The notes beneath the pieces are model-generated. The model searched no databases. It worked only from the letters and a program-made list of their open reading frames with translations, and was not told the DNA's origin. This document shows positions 33,419 to 39,787 of a stretch of DNA of 39,787 nucleotides, piece by piece (the stretch's first letter is position 1; every line of letters starts with the position of its first letter). The translations under genes were made by a program, and so were the position numbers. This stretch comes from Bacteroides sp. (GTDB taxonomy: Bacteria > Bacteroidota > Bacteroidia > Bacteroidales > Bacteroidaceae). Location: contig JAFUNS010000031.1 in the NCBI GenBank assembly GCA_017472925.1, positions 1 to 39,787 of the forward strand, in the 5' to 3' direction.

Positions 33419-34020
33419 GCATTGAAATGCATCATTCGGCTCAAATATTTGCCAATGATATCGAACTCTATATTTACGATACTTCCCACTTGGAAAGTAT
33501 GGAAATTGGTATGTTCAAAAGTATACGGAATGATAGCCACTTGGAACGAATCATCTGTAGGATTACATACCGTCAGGCTTACCCCATTTACGGTAACCGA
33601 ACCTTTGTCAACCGTCATGTATCCTCGTTTGGCCATTTCCTTGTCAAACTTATAGCGGAATGTGAAATACCAGCTTCCTTCCGCATCCTTAATAGCTACA
33701 CATTCGGCTGTTTGGTCCACATGTCCTTGTACAATGTGTCCGTCCAGTCTTCCGTTCATCATCATGCTCCGTTCCACGTTTACCTTATCGCCAGCTTTCA
33801 GCAAACCAATGTTAGAACGTTCAATTGTTTCCTTCATGGCAGTAACGGTATACGTACCATTTTCAATGGAAACAACAGTTAGACACACTCCATTATGTGA
33901 TATACTTTGGTCTATCTTCAGTTCATCCACAAAAGAGCATTTGAGGGTGAGGTGCAGATTTTCTTGATCCTTCACAACACGAATCACTTCTGCATATTCT
34001 TCTACAATTCCTGAGAACAT
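33415..34020 (-). CDS. ribE: Riboflavin synthase alpha subunit
   Basis: This 201-residue enzyme dismutates two 6,7-dimethyl-8-ribityllumazine molecules to riboflavin. It has the N-terminal signature MFSGIVEEYAEV (usual MFTGIIEE) and two lumazine-binding repeats with matching motifs HNGVCLTV and VNGVSLTV and the GHIVQGHVD segment. Length fits the family. The gene stands alone with a -7 box at 34049-34056 (TATCTTTG on the minus strand). No FMN riboswitch consensus is seen in its short leader. Confidence 0.94.
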   Translation of the reverse strand: MFSGIVEEYAEVIRVVKDQENLHLTLKCSFVDELKIDQSISHNGVCLTVVSIENGTYTVTAMKETIERSNIGLLKAGDKVNVERSMMMNGRLDGHIVQGHVDQTAECVAIKDAEGSWYFTFRYKFDKEMAKRGYMTVDKGSVTVNGVSLTVCNPTDDSFQVAIIPYTFEHTNFHTFQVGSIVNIEFDIIGKYLSRMMHFNA

Positions 34021-34048
34021 ATTATTATTGATTTAAATTCCTTGTGCA

Positions 34049-34056
34049 AAGATAAT
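34049..34056 (-). promoter_or_regulatory. -7 box of the riboflavin synthase gene
   Basis: The minus strand reads TATCTTTG, an exact TAnnTTTG match. The predicted start near 34045 leaves a 24-nt leader. Confidence 0.6.
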
Positions 34057-34106
34057 CGAAATATTGAATATAACGAAACGAACAATCAACGTTTCCTTTT
34101 CTACCC

Positions 34107-34212
34107 AAAAAAACAGGGGGCTGATGCTCGCTTGCAGGCCCCCTGATTACAACACAAAAACTAAACTAGACTTAACTAAACTATTCTTACTTGAAGTTTC
34201 ACAACTTCTTAT
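34107..34212 (-). ncRNA. Predicted small RNA, about 106 nt
   Basis: A complete minus-strand transcription unit with no ORF. The promoter (34216-34246) predicts a 5' end near 34212. The 3' end is an intrinsic terminator: CAGGGGGC (34114-34121) pairs with GCCCCCTG (34138-34145), followed by T7 (34113-34107). The 5' part has a GAAGTT/AACTTC hairpin (34189-34203 region), and the middle is unstructured and A/T-rich. It ends about 50 nt before the riboflavin synthase promoter. I do not recognise it as 6S, tmRNA or SRP RNA. Confidence 0.6.
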
Positions 34213-34215
34213 TTG

Positions 34216-34246
34216 CAAAAGTATTGATTTAAATTAAACTACCAAA
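34216..34246 (-). promoter_or_regulatory. Promoter of the predicted 106-nt small RNA
   Basis: On the minus strand, TTTG (34246-34243), 19 nt, TACTTTTG (34223-34216): a full consensus match. Confidence 0.75.
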
Positions 34247-34341
34247 ACTTTTTATATATTTTTTTAACCGAAAATATAAAAAATTATTTTTTCCTATATC
34301 ATGTAGCTTCCTCTATAGGCTTTTGTTGGTGTTCAAATGGT

Positions 34342-34365
34342 TTCATGTGTACAAAAACACATGAA
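34342..34365. promoter_or_regulatory. Perfect 9-bp palindrome between two small RNA units
   Basis: TTCATGTGT (34342-34350) and ACACATGAA (34357-34365) around ACAAAA. It lies between the divergent promoters at 34216-34246 and 34510-34540, and could be an operator or a hairpin. Nothing else is recognised in 34247-34509. Confidence 0.4.
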
Positions 34366-34509
34366 TATTCCATAAATCAAAGCATAGGCACGACTAAAAT
34401 CAAATTGTTAAGTAAATCAAACAAACAGAGCACTTTTGCAAACAACCCTAAACAAAATTCATCCGGATGTTAAACAATGTTTTATCTACATACAAAACAG
34501 CAGCATTCG

Positions 34510-34540
34510 CTTGCAGATATGAAAAAAGTCCGTACATTTG
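34510..34540 (+). promoter_or_regulatory. Promoter of the predicted 66-nt small RNA
   Basis: CTTG (34510-34513), 19 nt, TACATTTG (34533-34540): exact -7, three of four at -33. Confidence 0.6.
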
Positions 34541-34543
34541 CAT

Positions 34544-34609
34544 TGTGTTTTTCATAGTATTAGATTTAAGGTTAACAAAAGGTTGGGTCAAGGCGTTGAC
34601 CCTTTTTTT
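34544..34609 (+). ncRNA. Predicted short RNA ending in an intrinsic terminator, about 66 nt
   Basis: From the predicted start near 34544 the plus strand runs about 40 nt to GGGTCA (34585-34590), loop AGGCGT, TGACCC (34597-34602), T7 (34603-34609). No plus-strand gene follows, since the downstream helicase is on the other strand and ends at 34630. It is therefore either a stand-alone small RNA or a decayed leader. A short transcript antisense to the helicase 3' tail could result from readthrough. Confidence 0.45.
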
Positions 34610-34629
34610 ATGCCCGTACGGTTTTTGTC

Positions 34630-36846
34630 CTATTTAAGTTTAATCGTCACCTTTTTTCCTGTTACCTGAGTCAATAAAGCCGTTCCGTTGTTGTCAATCG
34701 TTATATCCGGATATTTCGGTTCTATCAGCACTGTACCGTCTATATTGATAATTCCCCATTGGCTGTAGTTCTTTTCCACCGCACAATACTTGCCCACCGG
34801 TGGTTTTACATGCCGGTACACCGGCGGTATCGTAATGCGGTTCCCTACTTTCAGCCCCCATTTGATACCTGCTTGAAACGGAGTGGCCGTCTGGTATTCT
34901 TCTTGTATCCGCTGTTTCTTTTCCAATTCATTGGCCTGCTTCCGTCCTATGGCCTCTTCCGTTACCCGCTCTATCTTCTTCTTGCAGTTTTCCCAAGCCG
35001 ATGTAGATTGGTTATTTCCTAATTCGGTCTTCTCTTTTCCCTCTTCCTTATGATAGAAATTGCCATCCGTATCGAATATCACAATGCTTCCATCCACCAA
35101 CCAACGGTAAATGCGGTAAAACCTTTCGGTATCCCCTTCCAATACACAAACATAGCCATTCCCATCAAAAATAGACAAATAGAATTTCCGGTAAGCTATG
35201 TATTCTTCGCTCCGGTTGACAACACTTACATAAACCTCTTGAGTGCGACTGTAATAGCGGTTCCCCACTTTCAGTAACTCCATGTTTCCATAGCGCTTCA
35301 CCTCCGGTTTCTCTGTGTAGATCTTATAGCTGTATAAGTCCAGATAGCGTTCTTTCCCTTTCGGAGTCAGTATAAGCAGAAAGGAATTCCTCCCGAATTT
35401 CAGCGAGAAATCCCCCTCCTTTTCCCAACGCTTGTTACCCGTAGCATCCACCACTCCGCAACGGTTGTCGGGCCATCTCACGGCTGCCTGATCCTCCTTG
35501 ATGTCAAACACCGTGGTATATTCCGCTGCCGTCAAACGTTCCCTTCCGCGGCGCAGTCCCCACAATCCCGTCACTTCATCCTGCCAGGCTTTCAGTTCTG
35601 CTGTGCGTAGGACTATCTCCGGTCGCTTGTCCAGTTCGGTGAGCCGTTCCAACAATCGGTCGTGACTGATGACCAGTCCCATGCCCATATCCCTTCCCGG
35701 CACCTCTACCTGCCATTGGGGGAAGTACATCGTTTCGCTGGCGTTCTGTATCAGGCGCTGACCCTTGCCCGCTGTTTCTCCACGGAACATCCGTTCCCAG
35801 TCCCAGTCCACCACCGGCAGACCGAACACCCAGTACAGACCCACATTATCTATCAGCATGCACGTTTCCTTGCCTGCTGTCCGTCTCAGTCCGCGTCCCA
35901 CCTGTTGCAAGTATTTCGCCAGTGAAAGCGTAGGTCGTGCCATCTGTACAAATTCCACATCCGGACAGTCAAAGCCTTCGCTGAACACATCCACGTTCAC
36001 CAGCACCTGCAGACTGCCTGTCTTGAATTCCTCCACCAATTGCTTGCGTTCCTGTTGCGGGGTACGACTGTCGATGGCCGCAGCCTTCACCCCCTGCAGA
36101 CTATAATAGTCCGCAATGCTCCGCGCATGGTCTATGCTGATGGCATACACAATTCCCTTCTTTCCCTCGGCAAACTGCATCATGCTCCGGTAGAGCCGTT
36201 CGATGCTCGGTCGGCGGTTCAGCACCTCATTCATCTCCTTCACCTGGTAGTCACCGTCCGCGCCCCGTTTCTCTAATGAATCAATCAACCGCTGGTCGGC
36301 ACTGTTCGCCCGAATGGAAGCATAGTCGAATGCCGACAATACCCCCCGTTCAATGAATTCCGCAATGCTCCACGAAGTCACCAATCGGTCAAACAAATCC
36401 GTGAATCCGCTCCGGTTCATGCGGCACGGAGTAGCCGTCAGTCCTAAGAACTTCGCCTTCGGCCATTTCTCCCACAGAATGCGGTACGTCTTGGCCAGTG
36501 CATGGTGCGCCTCATCTATCACCACCAAGTCCGGTGTAAAGTCCAAGGAATCCATCCTCCGTGCAATCCCCTGAATCGAAGCCACCCTAATTATCTTGTC
36601 ATCCTGAGCGCCAGCGAAGGATCTGAATCCATTCACCGTCTCCCTAATCTGCTCCACCAACTCAATCCGATGCGCCACAATCAAAACCGTCCCGTTAACG
36701 CCATTCACCACGCTTGCCAATACATGCGTTTTCCCCGTTCCGGTAGGCATTTGCACCATCACACTCCGGCACGTCTTCCATTCCTGAAAAACACGCCGGA
36801 CAGTCTCCTTCTGGTAATCCCGAAGCAGAAACAACTGTTTACTCAT
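34630..36846 (-). CDS. SF2 DEAD/DEAH-type helicase with WG-repeat-like C-terminal half
   Basis: This 738-residue protein has two parts. Residues about 1-390 are a ResIII/UvrB-like superfamily 2 helicase core: motif I MPTGTGKT (33-40), DEAH (111-114), LTATP (136-140) and motif VI QQVGRGLRR (314-322). Residues about 410-738 contain repeats resembling WG (KWG) beta repeats, such as LWGLRRGRERL with CGVVDATG, and SQWGIINIDGTVLIEPKYPD near the end. WG repeats are usually binding modules. The substrate (DNA or RNA) is unknown; no methylase or nuclease gene is adjacent, so a restriction role is unsupported. Residues 75-84 (RSFAGAQDDK) derive from an intergenic repeat. The gene looks richer in G+C than its neighbours, hinting at acquisition. 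Confidence 0.85.
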   Translation of the reverse strand: MSKQLFLLRDYQKETVRRVFQEWKTCRSVMVQMPTGTGKTHVLASVVNGVNGTVLIVAHRIELVEQIRETVNGFRSFAGAQDDKIIRVASIQGIARRMDSLDFTPDLVVIDEAHHALAKTYRILWEKWPKAKFLGLTATPCRMNRSGFTDLFDRLVTSWSIAEFIERGVLSAFDYASIRANSADQRLIDSLEKRGADGDYQVKEMNEVLNRRPSIERLYRSMMQFAEGKKGIVYAISIDHARSIADYYSLQGVKAAAIDSRTPQQERKQLVEEFKTGSLQVLVNVDVFSEGFDCPDVEFVQMARPTLSLAKYLQQVGRGLRRTAGKETCMLIDNVGLYWVFGLPVVDWDWERMFRGETAGKGQRLIQNASETMYFPQWQVEVPGRDMGMGLVISHDRLLERLTELDKRPEIVLRTAELKAWQDEVTGLWGLRRGRERLTAAEYTTVFDIKEDQAAVRWPDNRCGVVDATGNKRWEKEGDFSLKFGRNSFLLILTPKGKERYLDLYSYKIYTEKPEVKRYGNMELLKVGNRYYSRTQEVYVSVVNRSEEYIAYRKFYLSIFDGNGYVCVLEGDTERFYRIYRWLVDGSIVIFDTDGNFYHKEEGKEKTELGNNQSTSAWENCKKKIERVTEEAIGRKQANELEKKQRIQEEYQTATPFQAGIKWGLKVGNRITIPPVYRHVKPPVGKYCAVEKNYSQWGIINIDGTVLIEPKYPDITIDNNGTALLTQVTGKKVTIKLK
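36596..36624. repeat. Short palindromic intergenic repeat, copy 2, inside the helicase gene
   Basis: This is the same element as 19-46 in inverse orientation (starts TTGTCATCCTGAGCG, ends CGAAGGATCT). It lies in frame in the helicase gene and encodes most of RSFAGAQDDK, between the helicase strands ending VNGF and beginning IIRVASIQG. Confidence 0.8.
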
Positions 36847-36867
36847 ACGTTAGAGTGATTGATTTTG

Positions 36868-36996
36868 GTACGGTAGTACGGATGGTACGGTATTTTCCTA
36901 AACTTATATAGTACTATATATATAATATAATACATATATACGTATATATACCCTTATAAAGTTATACAAACTACCGTACCAACCGTACTACCGTAC
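36868..36996. repeat. 25-bp inverted repeat around an AT-rich core
   Basis: The arms at 36868-36892 and 36972-36996 are complementary with one mismatch. Each holds three GTACGG-type units (GTACGGTA, GTACGGATG, GTACGGTA). The 79-nt core is almost pure A/T with nested palindromes (ATATAGTACTATAT, GTATATATAC). It begins 22 nt upstream of the SF2 helicase start codon. It could be a mobile miniature element, a cruciform or a regulatory site. No transposase or terminal target duplication is obvious. Confidence 0.8.
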
Positions 36997-37042
36997 TTTA
37001 TTCATCCTAATTTCCTTTGTCAAATGATAGACCTATGTAGTG

Positions 37043-37131
37043 TGAGGAAGAAAACAATGTTCTATCACCCGTTAACCATTGTTCTACGGTTCAAAGAACA
37101 ATGTATCACGATTATTAACAATCAAAAATAA
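37043..37131. repeat. Dispersed intergenic repeat, copy 2
   Basis: Direct-orientation relative of 524-605. It contains a perfect hairpin CATTGTTCT (37077-37085)/AGAACAATG (37095-37103), just downstream of the YjbH-like gene on the minus strand. It might serve as that operon's 3' structure, although no good T tract follows. Confidence 0.5.
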
Positions 37132-37134
37132 ACG

Positions 37135-37932
37135 TTACTTCAAATGTATTTTAAAATACACCCCAACCGAAGGGTATTTACAATCATACAACTCGCCTAC
37201 AATGTTAATATGATCCTTCCAAATGGAGTATTTACCTCCAATATTGAAACACTTCGAATCATACTCCGCTATTAAGTTAATTCCATTCACCAACTTATTC
37301 AACGTAGATGTTTCTGGAAGTGCAAACTGATAGTCTACCCCAAAGGTAGGTCCATTTAATTTATCCTTGTCACGTTTATTGTATACATATGCCGCATGAA
37401 TCCCCCATTTCCCATAAAACTCTACATGTTTGGTAGCAACTAAGTAATAACGGTTCAAGTATCCGTTACCGTCACCTTTTACTGCCATATTTGTGTAATC
37501 TTCTCCAGCACCCGTAGTAAAATCGTTTACTCCTAATACTATCTGCGGAGTCCAAGGCTTCCACCACCCTTCTTTCCAGAGTCGCAATCGTCCATGAAAG
37601 GAACGGTCCTGGTTAGTAAATCCCGAATAACCGTATTTATCCATGCCTAATGATTCTGCAGAATGCAATGTACATGTATACCCCACTTCTAGCCACGGGA
37701 AAAAAGTTATGTTGATATAATAGTTCCACGTATTATAATACCAATGAGATGGAGTGGCATGACTATTCAGATAGCCACCTCCCAACATAACCGTCTTATC
37801 ACGCTGCATATCCGCCGTTGGTGCATGCAGCAAGCCCGTAGTGCCGTAGGTAAATTGCGCCGATGCTTGTAGGCACACCCACGTCCCTAACACCATCAGA
37901 CAAACATACCTCATTCGTTGTTTCACTTCCAT
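37135..37932 (-). CDS. YjbH-like outer membrane protein
   Basis: This 265-residue protein has a signal peptide (cleavage near ASAQ). It begins with FTYGTTGLLHAPTADMQRD, resembling the GxxGLxxxPTAxMxxD start of YjbH-type exopolysaccharide proteins. The remainder has alternating aromatic strands suggesting a beta barrel, and it ends YFKIHLK. It is shorter than Enterobacterial YjbH (about 700). It overlaps the WecA-like gene by 10 nt, so a role in export or assembly of an envelope polysaccharide is inferred. ATG 37914 (MRYVCLMVLG) is an equally good start for the signal peptide. Confidence 0.75.
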   Translation of the reverse strand: MEVKQRMRYVCLMVLGTWVCLQASAQFTYGTTGLLHAPTADMQRDKTVMLGGGYLNSHATPSHWYYNTWNYYINITFFPWLEVGYTCTLHSAESLGMDKYGYSGFTNQDRSFHGRLRLWKEGWWKPWTPQIVLGVNDFTTGAGEDYTNMAVKGDGNGYLNRYYLVATKHVEFYGKWGIHAAYVYNKRDKDKLNGPTFGVDYQFALPETSTLNKLVNGINLIAEYDSKCFNIGGKYSIWKDHINIVGELYDCKYPSVGVYFKIHLK

Positions 37933-39125
37933 CTCCAGTCTGCCAAGCGTTCCAAGAACAACCACAACCCGTCTCTTCCGTATCGGGTATTCCTGCCCAC
38001 TTTGCACATCAGTTCCCACACCTTGGTCCCTTGAGTTATCCCGTCCTTATCTTTCGGTCCTCCCGATTGTTGTACCTTCATAAACTTATAGAATACAAAA
38101 GTCGTCCCAATTCCTAATACTAAAACTATATAAAGTTGAATTTCGGCCGATGCACCTAACAACCAGCTTGCCAACCATATCAAAACAATGGACAATTGAA
38201 TCATCAGTATGGCAAAGCTCGTACCCAAATGCGAGAATTTCATTTCTATAAACAGATGATGCAGATGCGTCTTGTCGGGATGGAACGGCGATTTTCCCCG
38301 TACAATACGTGCCGACATCACCCGCAAGGTATCAAATACCGGGATAGCCAATACCGCCAACACAAATGCCACAATCCCTACCCCCTTTTCCTTCAACGGA
38401 TTGCAGAGCGATTCATGCGACAAGGCAGCAAATACAAACACCGCCATCAGCGTACCCAGCATTAGCGTACCTCCATCACCAAAGAACATCTTTGTCTTCT
38501 TCCCGAATACATTATGGAAGAAAAACGGCACACAAGCACAGGCACAAGCCACAGCCAAGAGTCCCAATGCCACATCACCTACCGAAAAGAACAAGATGGC
38601 AAAAAGCGTATTGGCCAAAATACCGTAGCTCGACGAATACCCGTCTACCCCATCAATCAGGTTCACCGCATTGATAATACCAACACCCCCTATCAACGAG
38701 AGCGGCAAGGCTATGAAAACATCCAGTTCATATACCCCCCATAAACCATGCAGACTGTCTATGTAGTTCCCTGTCAGCGCCATCAGTCCCCATATCAACG
38801 CTATTTCTACAATGAATCGGAAAATGGCCGGTAAGTTCTTGATGTCATCCCACATCCCAATGACCAACATAATGGTCATGGCCACCACATTGATGCCCAA
38901 TTCCCATTCCTTAGTCACCCCACAGATAAAGCAGGCCGCCAACAGCACCCCGGCATATACCGCAATGCCTCCCATGACCGGTACCGGTACTCGTTGCAGC
39001 TTGCGTGCATTGGGGTTATCCACTATACCATGCGTTATGGCAAATCTCAACGCTTGCGGAAAAGCCACCAGGCTCACTACGAAAGCCATTGCCCCCGTAA
39101 TCAAAACAATCAGTGCGTCATTCAT
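37923..39125 (-). CDS. WecA/MraY-family undecaprenyl-phosphate sugar-1-phosphate transferase
   Basis: This 400-residue inner membrane enzyme with about 11 helices transfers a sugar-1-phosphate (probably GlcNAc-1-P or similar) from UDP-sugar to undecaprenyl phosphate, starting a lipid-linked glycan. Motifs include DD at 93-94, NLIDGVDG (155-162), FFGDGG (214-219) and HPDKTHLHH (282-290), the WecA-type His motif. MraY is less likely because of this motif and the absence of cell-wall genes. The start ATG at 39125 overlaps the preceding stop as ATGA (4 nt). It forms an operon with the 109-residue protein upstream and the YjbH-like gene downstream. Confidence 0.9.
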   Translation of the reverse strand: MNDALIVLITGAMAFVVSLVAFPQALRFAITHGIVDNPNARKLQRVPVPVMGGIAVYAGVLLAACFICGVTKEWELGINVVAMTIMLVIGMWDDIKNLPAIFRFIVEIALIWGLMALTGNYIDSLHGLWGVYELDVFIALPLSLIGGVGIINAVNLIDGVDGYSSSYGILANTLFAILFFSVGDVALGLLAVACACACVPFFFHNVFGKKTKMFFGDGGTLMLGTLMAVFVFAALSHESLCNPLKEKGVGIVAFVLAVLAIPVFDTLRVMSARIVRGKSPFHPDKTHLHHLFIEMKFSHLGTSFAILMIQLSIVLIWLASWLLGASAEIQLYIVLVLGIGTTFVFYKFMKVQQSGGPKDKDGITQGTKVWELMCKVGRNTRYGRDGLWLFLERLADWRWK

Positions 39126-39451
39126 GTCCAATGCTTTTTAAGTTTATTCACCCATTTCTCATAGTTCTCATCCTTCGGAAGTTTGTTATCCATTTCGAAC
39201 AGATAATACGCATGTTCCTGATGCTGAAGCTTCTTTAGATACTGCCTGCACGAATTCACGGCTCCCCGAGTGAGCAGTACCACCGGCATTTCCATACTCT
39301 CCGAGTATGAGCATACCGGGTTTACCACAAAAGTCACTAAGAAAGCCGACAGTCCGTACGCCGTATAAAATCCCACTTCCTTGTTAAAGTAGAGGTGAAC
39401 CAACTTACCATCGTTCTGTTCCTCGTTTCGTTTGATTTCTACGATTTCCAT
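39122..39451 (-). CDS. Small conserved-looking protein of unknown function upstream of the WecA-like gene
   Basis: This 109-residue protein has no signal peptide and one moderately hydrophobic stretch (FYTAYGLSAFLVTFVV), which is probably a buried core rather than a true membrane helix. It contains two Cys residues and a charged, helical end (ENYEKWVNKLKKHW). No domain is recognised. It is translationally coupled to the WecA-like transferase by an ATGA overlap and leads the operon, so a regulatory or accessory role in glycan initiation is conceivable. The ATG at 39451 is preferred to the adjacent GTG at 39454. Confidence 0.7.
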   Translation of the reverse strand: MEIVEIKRNEEQNDGKLVHLYFNKEVGFYTAYGLSAFLVTFVVNPVCSYSESMEMPVVLLTRGAVNSCRQYLKKLQHQEHAYYLFEMDNKLPKDENYEKWVNKLKKHWT

Positions 39452-39484
39452 CACTGTTTATTAGATTATGTATACGAAAAATCC

Positions 39485-39508
39485 CCTCAAAACACGCTTG
39501 TCTTGAGG
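39485..39508. promoter_or_regulatory. Hairpin in the leader of the wecA-like operon
   Basis: CCTCAA (39485-39490) pairs with TTGAGG (39503-39508), with inner ACA/TGT pairing possible. On the minus strand it is followed by GGATTTTTC and lies 34 nt before the first gene, so it could be an attenuator. A second small hairpin GGCACT/AGTGCC lies at 39682-39698. No consensus promoter is found in 39452-39787. Confidence 0.35.
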
Positions 39509-39787
39509 TTTCAAAAAATCAGAGTAAGTTTATTGAGTTATTTCAGCTTATTGAATAAGCCATTGGTGTCTGTTAGAACAGACAAAGAAATAAAAAATAC
39601 GGTTAGGGAATTTAGTGTAGAACCTTTAAAGTAAATGTAAATTAAAGGTAAGTACTCAAATTAGGGCATACCCCTTAGAAAGGCACTTTTTCAGTGCCCT
39701 CAACGAGATATGTTAAAATTTAAACGATTTATTAACTATTGGCATACTGCCATTTCGATATTTCCAGGTGTAAGGCAAAAGAAATCC

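Noticed and set aside
34021-34060. FMN riboswitch upstream of riboflavin synthase
   Set aside because: The leader is only about 24 nt and none of the conserved FMN element segments is present.
34630-36846. Type III or type I restriction system
   Set aside because: Only a helicase core is present, with no nuclease motif in the protein and no methyltransferase or specificity gene nearby.
39395-39634. 79-codon plus-strand ORF near the window end
   Set aside because: It overlaps the minus-strand 109-residue gene and its leader, and has no promoter box or recognisable domain.

Overview
The window looks like the chromosome of a gut Bacteroidales bacterium (Bacteroides/Phocaeicola type). The evidence is: many promoters of the Bacteroidetes form TTTG-N19/20-TAnnTTTG; a short 286-residue primary sigma factor; a TonB-dependent receptor with an N-terminal carboxypeptidase-regulatory-like domain; DUF4301, DUF1573 and clostripain-type (C11) proteins; a YjbH-like outer membrane protein beside a WecA-type transferase; and lipoproteins. 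No phage, insertion sequence, CRISPR array, tRNA or rRNA operon was recognised. Species cannot be named from the sequence alone.

Layout. 1-784 is gene-free and packed with short repeats. 785-1279 (-) is a thioredoxin-fold protein lacking its redox cysteines, with a leader that may hold a 23-codon upstream ORF. 1545-2816 (+) is a DEAD-box RNA helicase. 2952-7420 is a hexuronate/2-keto-3-deoxygluconate catabolic cluster: kdgK-kdgA (-) diverge from a LacI-family regulator and uxaA (+), with a candidate operator on the kdgK start site. 7578-8882 is an NhaC-type antiporter. 8887-10905 (-) holds ogt and a DUF4301 protein with motifs suggesting a UDP-sugar pyrophosphorylase-like fold. 11022-13614 (+) is an RSH (p)ppGpp enzyme with a damaged hydrolase site, overlapped by dgkA. 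13698-15648 (+) holds a DUF1573 protein, a lipoprotein metallophosphoesterase and a small outer membrane protein. 15731-18571 (+) is an OPT oligopeptide transporter with a secreted alpha/beta hydrolase. rpsP follows.

19293-26522 is a minus-strand run: mntH, then a tightly packed series HAD phosphatase - panB - ettA - TonB-dependent receptor. 26631-28666 contains a small lipoprotein convergent with a C11 peptidase lipoprotein and its small exported partner. 28790-31385 (-) holds rpoD and an HtrA/Deg protease. rnpB (RNase P RNA) is at about 31672-32075 (+), followed by a YihY/BrkB membrane protein convergent with riboflavin synthase. The 34021-34629 gap has no CDS but carries two complete promoter-to-terminator units for small RNAs in opposite directions. 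34630-36846 (-) is a superfamily 2 helicase with a WG-repeat-like C-terminal half. After an AT-rich spacer bounded by a 25-bp inverted repeat comes a small envelope-polysaccharide operon (-): a 109-residue unknown protein, a WecA-like transferase and a YjbH-like protein.

Themes. Four minus-strand transcription units end in the same recurring terminator hairpin (core TGGRTGTG/CACAYCCAC). Several intergenic repeats recur across the window, and one copy of an intergenic repeat lies in frame inside the SF2 helicase gene. The best candidates for undescribed biology are the roughly 106-nt small RNA at 34107-34212 (-), the helicase/WG-repeat protein with its repeat-derived segment, the inverted-repeat AT-rich element upstream of it, and the DUF4301 protein.
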